Shown piece by piece: positions 17,713 to 27,500 of a stretch of DNA of 64,000 nt. A program made the translations under genes and the position numbers. Source of the DNA: CAZAZQ01 sp964489705 (GTDB taxonomy: Bacteria > Zixibacteria > MSB-5A5 > GN15 > FEB-12); assembly GCA_964489705.1 (NCBI GenBank), contig CAZAZQ010000002.1, forward strand, positions 1 to 64,000. Reading direction: 5' to 3'. The notes below the pieces were generated by a model. The model worked only from the letters and a program-made list of their open reading frames with translations. It was not told the origin of the DNA and did not search any database. Each line of letters opens with the position of its first letter. Position 1 is the first letter of the stretch.

Positions 17713-18480
17713 TCACCAGTTGACCCTTTTGAGCCGATTACAACAGGCAGAGCAAAAATGTGGATCAACAGTAAGATCCTTGCCGGTGCAAGGAGCAATA
17801 CGCGCTTGTCCCATAACACAAGCAGGATCGTCGTGATCCGGGCTCTGATACCAAGTACTGTCTTGAGCCTTGAAATAACAGAGATGGGTAAGTGTTGCTC
17901 TCGCGTGGCCGAGTTCATGAATGACCGTCTTCTCAAGCATACCCTGTACATCGCCACCCAGATCTCTGATGGCCTGAACGAATATGGCGGTACGCCGATG
18001 ATCGTTTGCGTCAAAAAAAGTTATGCCTAGAGTCTCAAATACGCCTTCCCCAGGCTTGTAAAGCGCGTCAGGCATGCCAAGAAGTTGTGTCTTGTAGATA
18101 AACGTACTATCAGAATATCTCTGTGCATGGTCTTCCATATAATCAAAGAGATTGTTGAACTCGATCTCTACAGCCGGTGTTATGACCTCGTCATAAAACG
18201 CCAGGAAGTCCGTATTGCATAGATCAAAAGCATTGATTGCGTATGTTTGACCGTATTGAAAAACATCATAGCCCGCCATGTAATCGTATTCTGGAAAAAA
18301 GATTGTTCTTCCATCCGGCGGCACCTCAGTATAATCTTCGGGGGAAGTAGAATCGCATGAAATTTCCATGGTAGTTATTGCAAATATGGGGAGTAACAGC
18401 AAGTATCGAGTAGAAAGCGTCGATGCACTTAAAATGCCCACCAATGCAACACCTAATAACTTAAGCTTCGTCGTTTTCAT
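17713..18480 (-). CDS. Exported archaemetzincin-like zinc metalloprotease
   Basis: A 255-residue protein with an N-terminal hydrophobic segment (about 8-38) followed by Cys42, possibly a poor lipobox. The zinc site is His188-Glu-x-x-His192 with a third His at 199. Downstream are Cys201, Cys221-x-Met223 and Cys243-x-x-Cys246. The order HExxH...H-x-C...C-x-M...CxxC is that of archaemetzincins (family M54), which also carry a structural zinc bound by four cysteines. Deviations: one extra residue before the third His, and Ala in place of the metzincin Gly at position 195. Archaemetzincins are usually cytosolic and short, so an exported form would be unusual. Substrate unknown. A GAGG site precedes the ATG. 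Confidence 0.72.
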   Translation of the reverse strand: MKTTKLKLLGVALVGILSASTLSTRYLLLLPIFAITTMEISCDSTSPEDYTEVPPDGRTIFFPEYDYMAGYDVFQYGQTYAINAFDLCNTDFLAFYDEVITPAVEIEFNNLFDYMEDHAQRYSDSTFIYKTQLLGMPDALYKPGEGVFETLGITFFDANDHRRTAIFVQAIRDLGGDVQGMLEKTVIHELGHARATLTHLCYFKAQDSTWYQSPDHDDPACVMGQARIAPCTGKDLTVDPHFCSACCNRLKRVNW

Positions 18481-18488
18481 CTGTGCCT

Positions 18489-19146
18489 CTACATTTTTTT
18501 GCTATGGTTAGTGGACAACGGTAACTGACCTTCTAAGAATTGCATAAGACTCATACATTCCCCTAATTGCCAGTTTTTTTGTTCGTTGAGAGGTTTTTTG
18601 TGAAATTGTGAAGTGAGCCATGGTATAACGTCATCGGTAATGGCTTTTGTCACAATTTTTGGCGGTGATATGAAGATGAACTTTTCACTTTCCTTGACAC
18701 CAATTTTTTCCCCTTTTCCTGACTTCGACGCTCCCCATAAGACTAAACTCACACTCTACAAAAGCGCTGTCACCTTTAATCGTTATTCTTGGGTTTAAGA
18801 TGTCGAAGTCCCAGAAATGGGAAAAACGAAGTGGGTTATCTTCCCGTGCGAAAGGTAGCCTCTCTATCTGGATCTTTCTTCGCGCTGAGTTGTCAAAGAT
18901 AGTTTGGAGCCTACTGGTTAAAGTATTTTTTTGCCATACACCCTTTTTGGAGATGTGTACCTCCGGTGCAAGCACCATAGCGATTTTGGTGGTGTCCTCT
19001 TGCTGGATACCTTTCCGTATGAGATCGAGTGCAAGCTCAATCTTTTGCTCATCGCTTAATCTTAAGAAGTGTTGAGCAGTAACAACTTGAAAAGGAAGCC
19101 ATCCGATTGCAAAGAAGACCAATGTCCCCATTATCTTTCTCAACAT
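18489..19146 (-). pseudogene. Exported hypothetical protein interrupted by a frameshift
   Basis: The reading frame starting at 19146 encodes a signal peptide (ending VVTAQ) and about 150 residues, then stops at 18685. A second frame continues from within it to 18489. The switch falls at a run of six A on the minus strand (T6 at 18704-18709). Removing one base turns ...RGKNWCQGK-stop into ...RGKIGVKESEKFIF and gives one 218-residue protein. The restored region reads like a small secreted alpha/beta domain of NTF2/DUF4440 style, though I cannot assign it firmly. This could be a sequencing error, a real disabling mutation or slippage. It lies 8 bases upstream of the protease-like gene. Confidence 0.6.
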
Positions 19147-19343
19147 TGGTTGCCTCCAACACTTTTGAAGAAGTCACTCAAATTCCCTTAGTGTTATTTT
19201 AAGAACTATTCTGTTTTTGTCAAGCGGAAAATGGAAATTTGATGAGAAAATGGAAAAAAATTGTCATGGGATGTCATTCATTTTGTTCTTTCCCTTTTAA
19301 CTATAGCTTGAACTTGGTTTTGTCAGAGCTCAAAAAATTTTTG

Positions 19344-19371
19344 TTGAACCTCGTGGGAAGATTTTTATACT
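19344..19371 (+). promoter_or_regulatory. Promoter for the two-component operon
   Basis: TTGAAC at 19344-19349 and TATACT at 19366-19371 with a 16-base spacer. The start codon at 19398 has GAGG at 19388-19391. Transcription would start close to 19378, giving a leader of about 20 bases. Confidence 0.55.
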
Positions 19372-19397
19372 CTCTGACATGAAATTCGAGGTGTGTC

Positions 19398-20741
19398 ATG
19401 GATGATGCGAAGAGAACAGTGGTCAAGCCGGTTGAGGAAACGGACGAGGTTTCCAAGTTTGCCGAGTCTTACGCTTCCTTTAATCGGGTGATTAACTCGT
19501 TGCAGCGCAAATACCTCGAGCTGGAAAACGAATTTTCTCGACAGAACGAAAAGCTCGTCCAAGCAAACAAAAAACTTGTCGAGCTTACCCAACGAAATCT
19601 TGCCACCACCGTTTTCCTCAACGGCATTTTGAACTCCTTGTCCGCCGGTGTCATCACGGTTGATTTGAACGGCAGAGTCACGCACTTTAATCCCGCCGCT
19701 TCGGTGGTATTGGGAATTTCGGCTGAGGAAGTGCTTGGCAAGCCGTATCGTGATTTGATTCCCCCGGGGGAGCCGGTCTATGCCAATGCTCTCCGGACAG
19801 CGGAAAGCGGGCGGGAGGTCAGCTCAGTGGAGAAAGTTATCAGCCGTAAAGACGGCACCTCGTTGGTGCTGTCGGTGTCAACCGCATTGCTCAAAGATGA
19901 CGAGGGGAAGGCTATCGGTGCGGTGGAAGTCTTTCAGGATTTGACCAAGATAAAAAAGATGGAGCAGGAGCTTGCCCGCCTGAACACGTTGGCGGCGTTG
20001 GGGGAGATGGCGGCGACCATCGCTCATCAGGTGCGCAATCCGCTCTCCGGCATCATCGGGTTTGCATCCCTGTTGGAAAAAGAGCTGGAACCGTCCGATC
20101 CGCGTCGGCGCTTGACGGAGAAAATCATTCGAGGGGTGAATACTCTCAACGAAACGGTTACAACCTTGCTCAACTACGCCAAGCTTGAAGATGTCAACAA
20201 GAGCGAGATTGTCTATTACGATTTTCTGAAAAATGTAGTGGAGCAATTCAAAGAAGAGCAGGGCGAAGCAATGGCTCGCATTCATCTCCATCTCCATGAA
20301 CCCGCTCATCCCAAGGAGAGCGCTCTCTCGGTTGTCCTTGATAGGGTGTTGATGCGGCAGGCGTTGCACAATATTCTTGCCAATGCCTGTCAAGCCGTGA
20401 AGCCGGACGGCAAAGTGGAAGTGCGTTTTCGTCTCCTCCCGCAGGATGAAGCGGCGGCACGTTATGGAGAACGGATTCTTTTGGGAACGGATGAGACTCT
20501 TGTGGAGACGGTTGTCTCCGACAATGGTCCCGGTGTCCCGGAGGAGCATATCGAGCGGATTTTTGCGCCTTTCTTCACGACCAGCAAAGAGGGGAACGGT
20601 TTGGGCTTGGCGGTGGCGTGGAAAGTGATGAAAGCCCACGGGGGCGATATTGTCGCGGAAAATAGTGCGGAAGGCGGTGCCGTATTTCGCCTTCTCGTAC
20701 CGGTAAAAATAGATAGGAAAGTCAGGGAGCGGACGATATGA
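19398..20741 (+). CDS. Soluble PAS sensor histidine kinase, NtrB/AtoS-like
   Basis: A 447-residue cytoplasmic kinase without membrane segments. Residues 28-70 form a coiled coil; 75-190 a PAS domain (LSAGVITVDLNGRVTHFNPAA). The HisKA domain has phospho-acceptor His210 in MAATIAHQVRNPLSGI. The HATPase domain has the N box (ALHNILANACQAV), G1 (VSDNGPGVPE) and G2 (TSKEGNGLGLAVAWK). The stop overlaps the start of the NtrC-type regulator by four bases (ATGA), so the pair is coupled. The PAS ligand is not recognisable, and no metabolic target gene is adjacent. Confidence 0.95.
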   Translation: MDDAKRTVVKPVEETDEVSKFAESYASFNRVINSLQRKYLELENEFSRQNEKLVQANKKLVELTQRNLATTVFLNGILNSLSAGVITVDLNGRVTHFNPAASVVLGISAEEVLGKPYRDLIPPGEPVYANALRTAESGREVSSVEKVISRKDGTSLVLSVSTALLKDDEGKAIGAVEVFQDLTKIKKMEQELARLNTLAALGEMAATIAHQVRNPLSGIIGFASLLEKELEPSDPRRRLTEKIIRGVNTLNETVTTLLNYAKLEDVNKSEIVYYDFLKNVVEQFKEEQGEAMARIHLHLHEPAHPKESALSVVLDRVLMRQALHNILANACQAVKPDGKVEVRFRLLPQDEAAARYGERILLGTDETLVETVVSDNGPGVPEEHIERIFAPFFTTSKEGNGLGLAVAWKVMKAHGGDIVAENSAEGGAVFRLLVPVKIDRKVRERTI

Positions 20742-22084
20742 GATACTCTGTGTTAGTGGTTGACGATGACCCTTTGGTAAATGAAGTTCTGATGGAGACG
20801 GCGACCCGTGCCGGTTATGAATGCGTCGCAGCCTATTCGGGCGAAGAAGCGATGACTATTTTTCAGGATAAGACTTTCGACATTGTTTTGAGTGACCTGC
20901 GCATGAAAGAGATGGACGGGTTGACGCTGTTGAAAAATATCAAGCAGATAAACCCTGATACGGTAGTGGTGATGATTACCGCGTACGGCACGGTGGAAAC
21001 GGCGGTAAAGGCGATAAAGTTGGGGGCGTATGATTTTCTGCTGAAGCCGATCGTCCCGGAGACGGTCGAGCATATCCTCGATCGCATTACCGAGATTCTC
21101 AAGCTCCGCACCGAAAACGAAATCCTCCGCAAAGACCTGACGCATAAATTCCAGAATATTATCGGTAAATCGAAAGTGATGGCGGAAGTCTTCGATCTCA
21201 TTCAATCGGTCGCCAACGCCCGCTCGACGGTTTTGATTACCGGCGCTTCCGGGACGGGGAAGGAGCTGGTGGCGCGAGCCATCCATTACACCTCCGACCG
21301 AAAGAATAAACCGTTTATCAAGCTGAACTGCGCCGCTCTCCCGGAAAGTCTGGTGGAAGCCGAACTCTTCGGTTACGAAAAAGGTGCCTTCACCGATGCG
21401 AAAAAGACAAACCGGGGACGCTTCGAATTGGCGGACGGCGGGACGCTTTTGCTCGATGAAATTTCCGAGATGCCGTTAAATTTGCAGTCCAAGCTCCTAC
21501 GTGTGATTCAGGAGCGGGAATTCGAGCGTATCGGTTCCAGCACGACGATAAAGGTAGACGTTCGGTTGATAGCGACTTCCAACCGAAATTTGAAGGAAGC
21601 TATCAGCAGCGGCAAGTTCAGGGAGGATTTGTTTTATCGTTTGAATGTCATCCCCATTCACTTGACACCGCTGGAGGAGCGAAAGGAAGACATTCCCTTG
21701 TTGGTCGAACATTTTATAGACAAGTACAACCGCGAGAATAACAAAAACATCAAAGGCATCGACCAGAGCGCCTTGCGGTTGCTTATGAAATATCATTGGC
21801 CCGGCAACGTACGGGAGCTGGAGAACTTGGTTGAGCGGGCGGTGGTGACGAGCAAGCATGACCGCTTGACGGAAGACGACTTCCCGGCGGACTTGGCGTT
21901 GGGTCCCATCGCCGACGAACTTCCCGCTTTGCGGGTGCCGATGAAACTCGAAGAAGGGAACAAATACCTCATTCTGAAAACCCTTGAGAAGTTCAACGGC
22001 AACAAAACCAAAGCGGCGGAAGCTTTGGGTATTACGACCAGGACAATCAGGAACAAGCTGGCTGAATATCGAATTAATGATTGA
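20738..22084 (+). CDS. Sigma-54-dependent response regulator, NtrC family
   Basis: A 448-residue transcription activator. The receiver domain has Asp9-Asp10-Asp11, phospho-acceptor Asp53 (IVLSDLRMKEMDG) and Lys103. The AAA+ domain has Walker A GASGTGKE (169-176), the sigma-54 contact loop GAFTDA (216-221) and Walker B GGTLLLDEIS. The C-terminal Fis-type helix-turn-helix covers about 410-445 (NKTKAAEALGITTRTIRNKL). It acts with the coupled kinase upstream. No -24/-12 promoter was recognised in the window, so its regulon is probably elsewhere. Confidence 0.96.
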   Translation: MRYSVLVVDDDPLVNEVLMETATRAGYECVAAYSGEEAMTIFQDKTFDIVLSDLRMKEMDGLTLLKNIKQINPDTVVVMITAYGTVETAVKAIKLGAYDFLLKPIVPETVEHILDRITEILKLRTENEILRKDLTHKFQNIIGKSKVMAEVFDLIQSVANARSTVLITGASGTGKELVARAIHYTSDRKNKPFIKLNCAALPESLVEAELFGYEKGAFTDAKKTNRGRFELADGGTLLLDEISEMPLNLQSKLLRVIQEREFERIGSSTTIKVDVRLIATSNRNLKEAISSGKFREDLFYRLNVIPIHLTPLEERKEDIPLLVEHFIDKYNRENNKNIKGIDQSALRLLMKYHWPGNVRELENLVERAVVTSKHDRLTEDDFPADLALGPIADELPALRVPMKLEEGNKYLILKTLEKFNGNKTKAAEALGITTRTIRNKLAEYRIND

Positions 22085-22122
22085 CAGGCTGGCTGTTACG
22101 CGCTAACACTTAAAGTTATGCG

Positions 22123-23472
22123 TTAGGTAGGGTAATTCTTTGTCGCGGGGGAAAAGAAGGAACGTCGGAGGTATTGTAGTCCTTTTGTAATTCCCTGAGC
22201 TCCGGTAACGATGGTAATGGCTATCAACACCGTCCATGCGATTTGACCCGGGAAAAATATTCGTGAACCTTGCCAGATGTTTAACCCTATCAAAGCAGCA
22301 TAGTAAAAGTAAATTGAGCCAAGAATAAAGGAACCCTCAAATTTACGAGTAGCCAGAAGGATTAGTAACCCAACCACCGATAGAATGAAATTGAGATAGT
22401 TCCACTTTTTTTCTCTTATTTTGTGCTCCCACGGAACTGTCTTAAAGTTGTATCGTGGAAGCAACATTCGGTGGGCATTGTTTATCTCATTAAGGTTGTT
22501 CCATGCAATTTCACAGTAAGTCTTAATCATTGTTGCTGGGTGGTTGAGAAGCATTTTTTTTAATTGAGTTATACCTAAAAGGAAAGAGTGCTCGTATGAC
22601 CACTTTATGACATTCTTTTCTTGTTTGTATTGTTTAGTCCATTCAGTTTTGATGTCTTCTATAGGTTTGTTTTCGATTTCTTGATATGCGATGGCTGCAA
22701 TGTCGAGCTGTCGACCGGCGGCAGACACGACAGGTATCCCATGGACCACATAATTTCTCACCATCCAAGTAAAGGTGATAACGGCTATAATGACAATCGT
22801 CAGTGAGACGTTTCTAATTTTCTTCTTTAAGTAGGAGGTGGGTTTGTTTGATGCCGATTTTTTCTCAAGACGGTAGGCAACGAACGCTATGGCAGCCATG
22901 ACAAGAGGGAAAAACTGGCCGATGGAGCGCGTAAGAATGGCGTACCCGATGAGAATACCGGAAAGGATATAATAGCTCGTTTTTTCGTTTTGAAGTCCTT
23001 CTAAAAAGAGAAGGAGCCCTGAAAGGAAAAGGAAAAAGTAAAGGGTGTCGGAGAGGAGCAGGCAACTGAGAGAAATGGAAGTATACGATGTCGCTGCAAG
23101 AAATCCGGCGAGCATGGCGATTGGATATGATTTGGTAAGAAGCATGGCAAGTCGGTATATCAGCACGCACGACACACTCGACAGCAGTATCTGAAAAATT
23201 ATGACCGGCAGCGCATGGATGCCGAACAAAAAGAAAAAAATTGCAAGAAAAAAAGCATAGCCTGGACCGAAGGTGAAAAATCCTCTTTCGTTGGTTATCG
23301 AACCTTCGACTAAACCGCTCGCCATGGAGACATAGTTCACCGTGTCGGGGCTGGTGGAGAGGAATTTTTCCATGCCTATTTGCTCGGCACTATGTGCGAA
23401 CAAAAGTACCCGCAGCCCCACTGCCAACAAAATAAGTGATACCAAATCCCATCGAATTGTCCGCAAATTCAT
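22123..23472 (-). CDS. GT-C membrane glycosyltransferase (PMT/GT39-like)
   Basis: A 449-residue protein with about ten membrane helices. After the first helix a long loop (STSPDTVNYVSMASGLVEG) holds an Asp at the usual place of the catalytic GT-C acid, and the second loop has the FTFGPGYAFFLA-type pattern of dolichyl-phosphate-mannose mannosyltransferases. It should move a sugar from a polyprenyl-phosphate carrier to a protein or glycan outside the membrane. ATG 23472 is preferred over a TTG at 23478; no clear ribosome binding site is seen for either. AT-richer than its neighbours. Confidence 0.82.
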   Translation of the reverse strand: MNLRTIRWDLVSLILLAVGLRVLLFAHSAEQIGMEKFLSTSPDTVNYVSMASGLVEGSITNERGFFTFGPGYAFFLAIFFFLFGIHALPVIIFQILLSSVSCVLIYRLAMLLTKSYPIAMLAGFLAATSYTSISLSCLLLSDTLYFFLFLSGLLLFLEGLQNEKTSYYILSGILIGYAILTRSIGQFFPLVMAAIAFVAYRLEKKSASNKPTSYLKKKIRNVSLTIVIIAVITFTWMVRNYVVHGIPVVSAAGRQLDIAAIAYQEIENKPIEDIKTEWTKQYKQEKNVIKWSYEHSFLLGITQLKKMLLNHPATMIKTYCEIAWNNLNEINNAHRMLLPRYNFKTVPWEHKIREKKWNYLNFILSVVGLLILLATRKFEGSFILGSIYFYYAALIGLNIWQGSRIFFPGQIAWTVLIAITIVTGAQGITKGLQYLRRSFFSPATKNYPT

Positions 23473-23537
23473 GAACAAAAATTACGGTATCCGATGGACT
23501 ATGTAAACATTAAGATGTGATGACCGGCAAAGAATTA

Positions 23538-24422
23538 TCAGCTTAATCTTGGAGCCTGCCGTTTTTTCAAAACAATGAGTGCTACTCCTCCAATGAGTAA
23601 TAGGGTAGTAAGAATTACCAAGCTCCATTGGGATAAACTTGGAACTTCGTAGCCTGGGAAGTCCCCGTGTTGAAGCCAGTCAGCAATGTTTCTTATGTAT
23701 TGACGGTTGTCACCAATGTTGATATCGCTTTGCCAAGCTCTGACAAATGTAACGTCGAAAACAACTCGCCCATATTCATTATCCAAAACAGCAATAATTT
23801 TGTCACCTTGATATCTGGCTACGACTTTCACCGGTGGTGTTGTTGTCATCAAAGCTTCACTCGGGTGACCGCAAATAGTTGTTACCTGATAAAAGAGGGG
23901 GTGGTTTGTGTGTTCGGAAACAATAGCGCCATTTGCTCCGTCGACACCATGATCAACCCATCCGTAAAAGTTTACCCCAAGTGGATTGGCAATCTGATTG
24001 GCATCGTTGGCAAAGCTGTTTCCCTGTGCATCAGTATGTTCAGCCATGATGAGCAAACCATGACCCTCGTCTCTAAAAGCAAGGATGGTGTTGATTTCAT
24101 CTTGACTGAAATGGGCAATAGAGTCAGCATCAGCAGACATTATCCATAACTGATCATAACCGGTAAGGAAAGCACTTGTAATCTCGGGGGTATCAATCCT
24201 ATCAGTTACGGTCACCGTATAGCCGTATACTTCTAAGGTTGCTTTTAAGTCGACGTTGAACCAGTCCTTCGGGTAATTGCCGGGAGGTTGCCCGTCTGCG
24301 GTAGAATAGACCAAGATGTTTCCTTTAGTTTGTCCCACGACGGTGAAAGGAGAAAGCATGACGAACATCACTATCACCGTCAATACAACTACTGTTGATT
24401 GAAAACGAGTAGAAGAACTCAT
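23538..24422 (-). CDS. Exported ThuA/DUF4350-like protein with IPTL-CTERM-like sorting tail
   Basis: A 294-residue protein. Residues 1-31 are a signal peptide. Residues 34-255 resemble class I glutamine-amidotransferase-like domains (DUF4350/ThuA type): GNILVYSTADGQ, YDQLWIMSADADS and FRDEGHGLLIMAEHTD, the last near the position where the nucleophile elbow would be. The C-terminus reads VPSLSQWSLVILTTLLLIGG followed by VLKKRQ, matching the Ile/Val-Pro-x-Leu-x-x-Trp plus membrane helix plus basic tail of IPTL-CTERM proteins, which are thought to be processed by exosortase-like enzymes. A GGAGA ribosome binding site and a TTGACA (24490-24495, minus) lie upstream. No sorting enzyme is in the window. 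Confidence 0.75.
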   Translation of the reverse strand: MSSSTRFQSTVVVLTVIVMFVMLSPFTVVGQTKGNILVYSTADGQPPGNYPKDWFNVDLKATLEVYGYTVTVTDRIDTPEITSAFLTGYDQLWIMSADADSIAHFSQDEINTILAFRDEGHGLLIMAEHTDAQGNSFANDANQIANPLGVNFYGWVDHGVDGANGAIVSEHTNHPLFYQVTTICGHPSEALMTTTPPVKVVARYQGDKIIAVLDNEYGRVVFDVTFVRAWQSDINIGDNRQYIRNIADWLQHGDFPGYEVPSLSQWSLVILTTLLLIGGVALIVLKKRQAPRLS

Positions 24423-24521
24423 AGTCCCATCTCCTATGGTTTGAAGGTTTAACGTATGCCTATTGTAAAATGAAAGGGATTTCTTATAGTGTCAAGATTT
24501 TTTTGAATGCAACCAAGCTGT

Positions 24522-24559
24522 AATGAAAACCGACCGCTCTTACAATAGAGCGGTCGGTT
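24522..24559 (-). terminator. Terminator of the T9SS-sorted giant gene
   Basis: Perfect 13-bp stem (24528-24540 / 24547-24559, CCGACCGCTCT-type) with a six-base loop. On the minus strand it runs directly into TTTTC, 28 bases after the stop at 24587. Confidence 0.92.
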
Positions 24560-24586
24560 CTTTATCTAAGAAGGTGTTGCTACGTG

Positions 24587-27500
24587 TTATTTCACCAGCA
24601 TCATCTTCTTGGTGTCGCTAAAGTCTCCCGCTTGCAAGCGATAGAGATAGATGCCCGATGAGACCGGGTTGTGGTTGGCATCGGTGCCGTCCCACACTAC
24701 CGTATGTTCACCGGCATCAAAGTAACCGTCAACCAACGTCGTCACCTTTTGGCCAAGAACGTTGTAGATGTCCAGGGTGACTTTTCCGGCGACCGGCAAG
24801 CTGAAGGAGATGTCGGTGGTCGGGTTGAACGGGTTCGGATAGTTCTGATTCAAGGCATAGTGGTCAGGGACCAAACCGGCACCGGCTGCAGTGCTGAACA
24901 GTGCGTTCACTTCGATGCGGCTGCTGTGTCCCGCCCATTTAATGTCGGGATACGCTCTGATTCCGTCCACATACAAGGTAACCGGTTCGCCGTCCTTCGG
25001 ATAGTGAGCGGTTATGTCGCCGAACGGATCGTACCCATACACCGGGGTGAATTTCAACATGCCGTCGTCGTATTGAGCGCTTCCGCACAAGGTGCCGTCT
25101 TTGGTATAGACGTCTATGGTAGTACCGGCAGTCAGCTCATTGCCGTCAAAGGTAATGCCCGCACCGTAGAGGGACATCCAACTCCGAGAAGGAGTGACTT
25201 TCTGCTCAGTCACATGGAAGTCCGGTCGCTCTTTTCCGACCGATGGGAAGTCGCCATAGCAGAAGCCGGGATAGGCGAGGTACGCATCGGCGGAAGATTT
25301 TACCCAGTAGCCGAACAAGGGATACAGGTCGGTCAAGGTGTTATATGAGTCGTTATCGGGGATCCAGGTCAAGCCGCCGTTGTCATACCCGAGAGCGACG
25401 ATGACGTTATCCAGAATGGAAGCAAAGCCGTCTTCCGTCGCGTAGGATGTGTCGGGCCAATAGCTCACCAAGTTCCACCCGTTATAGATGGTAATGCACT
25501 CACTCGGATCGACAGGCATACCGCAGATTTCGAGAGTGGCATCACAGTTCATCTTGAACCAGTAGCCGTGGTAATAGTCGACGTCGAGCAAGGTCGAGAA
25601 TTCCGGCAGGTCGGGATCGTACGTGAGCGCTCCTTGGTCGAATCCCAAGATGACTTCCACGCAGGTGCACTTGCCGAGCTGTGCCATAATCTCACTTATC
25701 TCGGCGCTGTAGGCAACATTCCACGAAATGAGGTTCCAGCCCTTGTGTAAGGAGATTTCCACGCAGCGCTCGGTGGTGAAGGAGCACAACTCGTAGCTGT
25801 CGCCGTTGCTTGTCCAAATAATCGGCGTCTCCGGGAAGACTTCTTCTCCGTTAATGGTGAATGAAATAACGTCGCCCGGTTCCGCACCTTCATCGATCGT
25901 AGAATAAATGTCATCCCGGTAGATGGGCATGAAGCCGAAGCTGCCGTCTTCACGAACCGTGTCGATGCCGCACGGGACACCGTCCGGATCGTATGCCATA
26001 ATGACGTCCCCCGGCGAGAGCGGGGTGCCATTCAATTCCGGATAGTCACAATAGACGTTAATCCATTCGTTGGTCGGAATAATGACCGTGTCTCCGCCGC
26101 AGCTCTCAACGGTAAAGGTCGCCACGGTCGTACCGGTGCGATCACAGGCATCCGTCAAGGTGAAGGCAATGTCCTCACTGCCAATCCAGCCGTCAGGGTA
26201 GGTGACCGTTACAACATTGTTCTCATCCACGCTGATGTTCAGGTTCACCGGCGTCGACCATGTCCAGGTAAGCGGCGGAACTCCCGCTCCGTAGTCATCA
26301 AGATCGAAAGGTTCAAACGGTGTTCCGGCACAAACGGTTTGATCCGGGATACCGTGAACGGAGAAGTTGAGCCAACCGCCGCCCAACTCATACAACCGAC
26401 TCCAGCCGGTTGCCCAGAAGTGACCAAACGGACCGATGCCGAGACCTTCGACATCATCGTCGACAGGGTTTTCATATGAGAAGCGTTGCACTTCTATCCA
26501 TTCCATGCCGTTACCGGTGTCGGCATAGTGCCACTGGCCGATGTAGTTGGAGGTCATATCCGATATCCAGAGATAGCCGTTGTAGAATTCCAATCCGTCA
26601 TGGTGAGAACCGGCGTATGAGGGATAACTGAACTCGTATTGCCATTCGGTGTCGATTCCCGGCCGGAAGCTGTGAATATCTCGCCGGTAGTATCCCGAAT
26701 ACCAGACGTTGTTTTCCGCATCGTATGCCATCGACTCACCGGAGAATGATACGTCAACCACTTTCCCGAGATAATCGCCGAGGGTCCCATCAGGATTTTT
26801 TGCCCACTGGTGAATACCGCCGCACGAAGGACCGTAGTAGACATAATTGTCATCGACATAGAATTCACTGTAGCTCTGGCAGATATGAAAAGTACCCATG
26901 TCGGCGAGAATATCACGGCTTCCTACCAAGGTCAGCGTCCGCGGGACTATCTCCCCGGGATTAGCCGGATTATCAGGGTGCTGGTTGGGATCGGTGCCGG
27001 ACGGGATAGTCACCATGTAAACATCGCAGTATTGACCTCCACGTGCAACATACAAGAAGCCGGTGGTATCATCGAGTTGATAACCGCCGCACCCTTGACC
27101 AGGGATATAAACACCATCTGTGTTGGTTTCGTCGAAGTTGGCGTAGACAAAATATTCATCTCCGCCGCATCCTTCCGAAACGGTGAGAATGATGACCGCA
27201 TATTGCGGGGAGTTTATCGCTTCCGGTGAGGATATTTCCACGGCGTCTGTATAGGTCCCCGTGGTTAAAGTTGAGATATCCACACTTACCGTAATATCTT
27301 CCGGTGTCGTTCCGACGGTTTTGTCGATACTGAACCAAGCGGAGAACTCAGCAGCAGTAAAGGTAATGCTGCCGCCGCTCAACTCGCTGACGGTGAACGT
27401 TTGATCGTCAGGGTCTGTTCCCCCTTCGGTCGCATTGAAGTAAAGGGTATCGGGAGTGATAACCAGTTGATTAGCGGCTGCGGTCACCTCGAGCATGACG

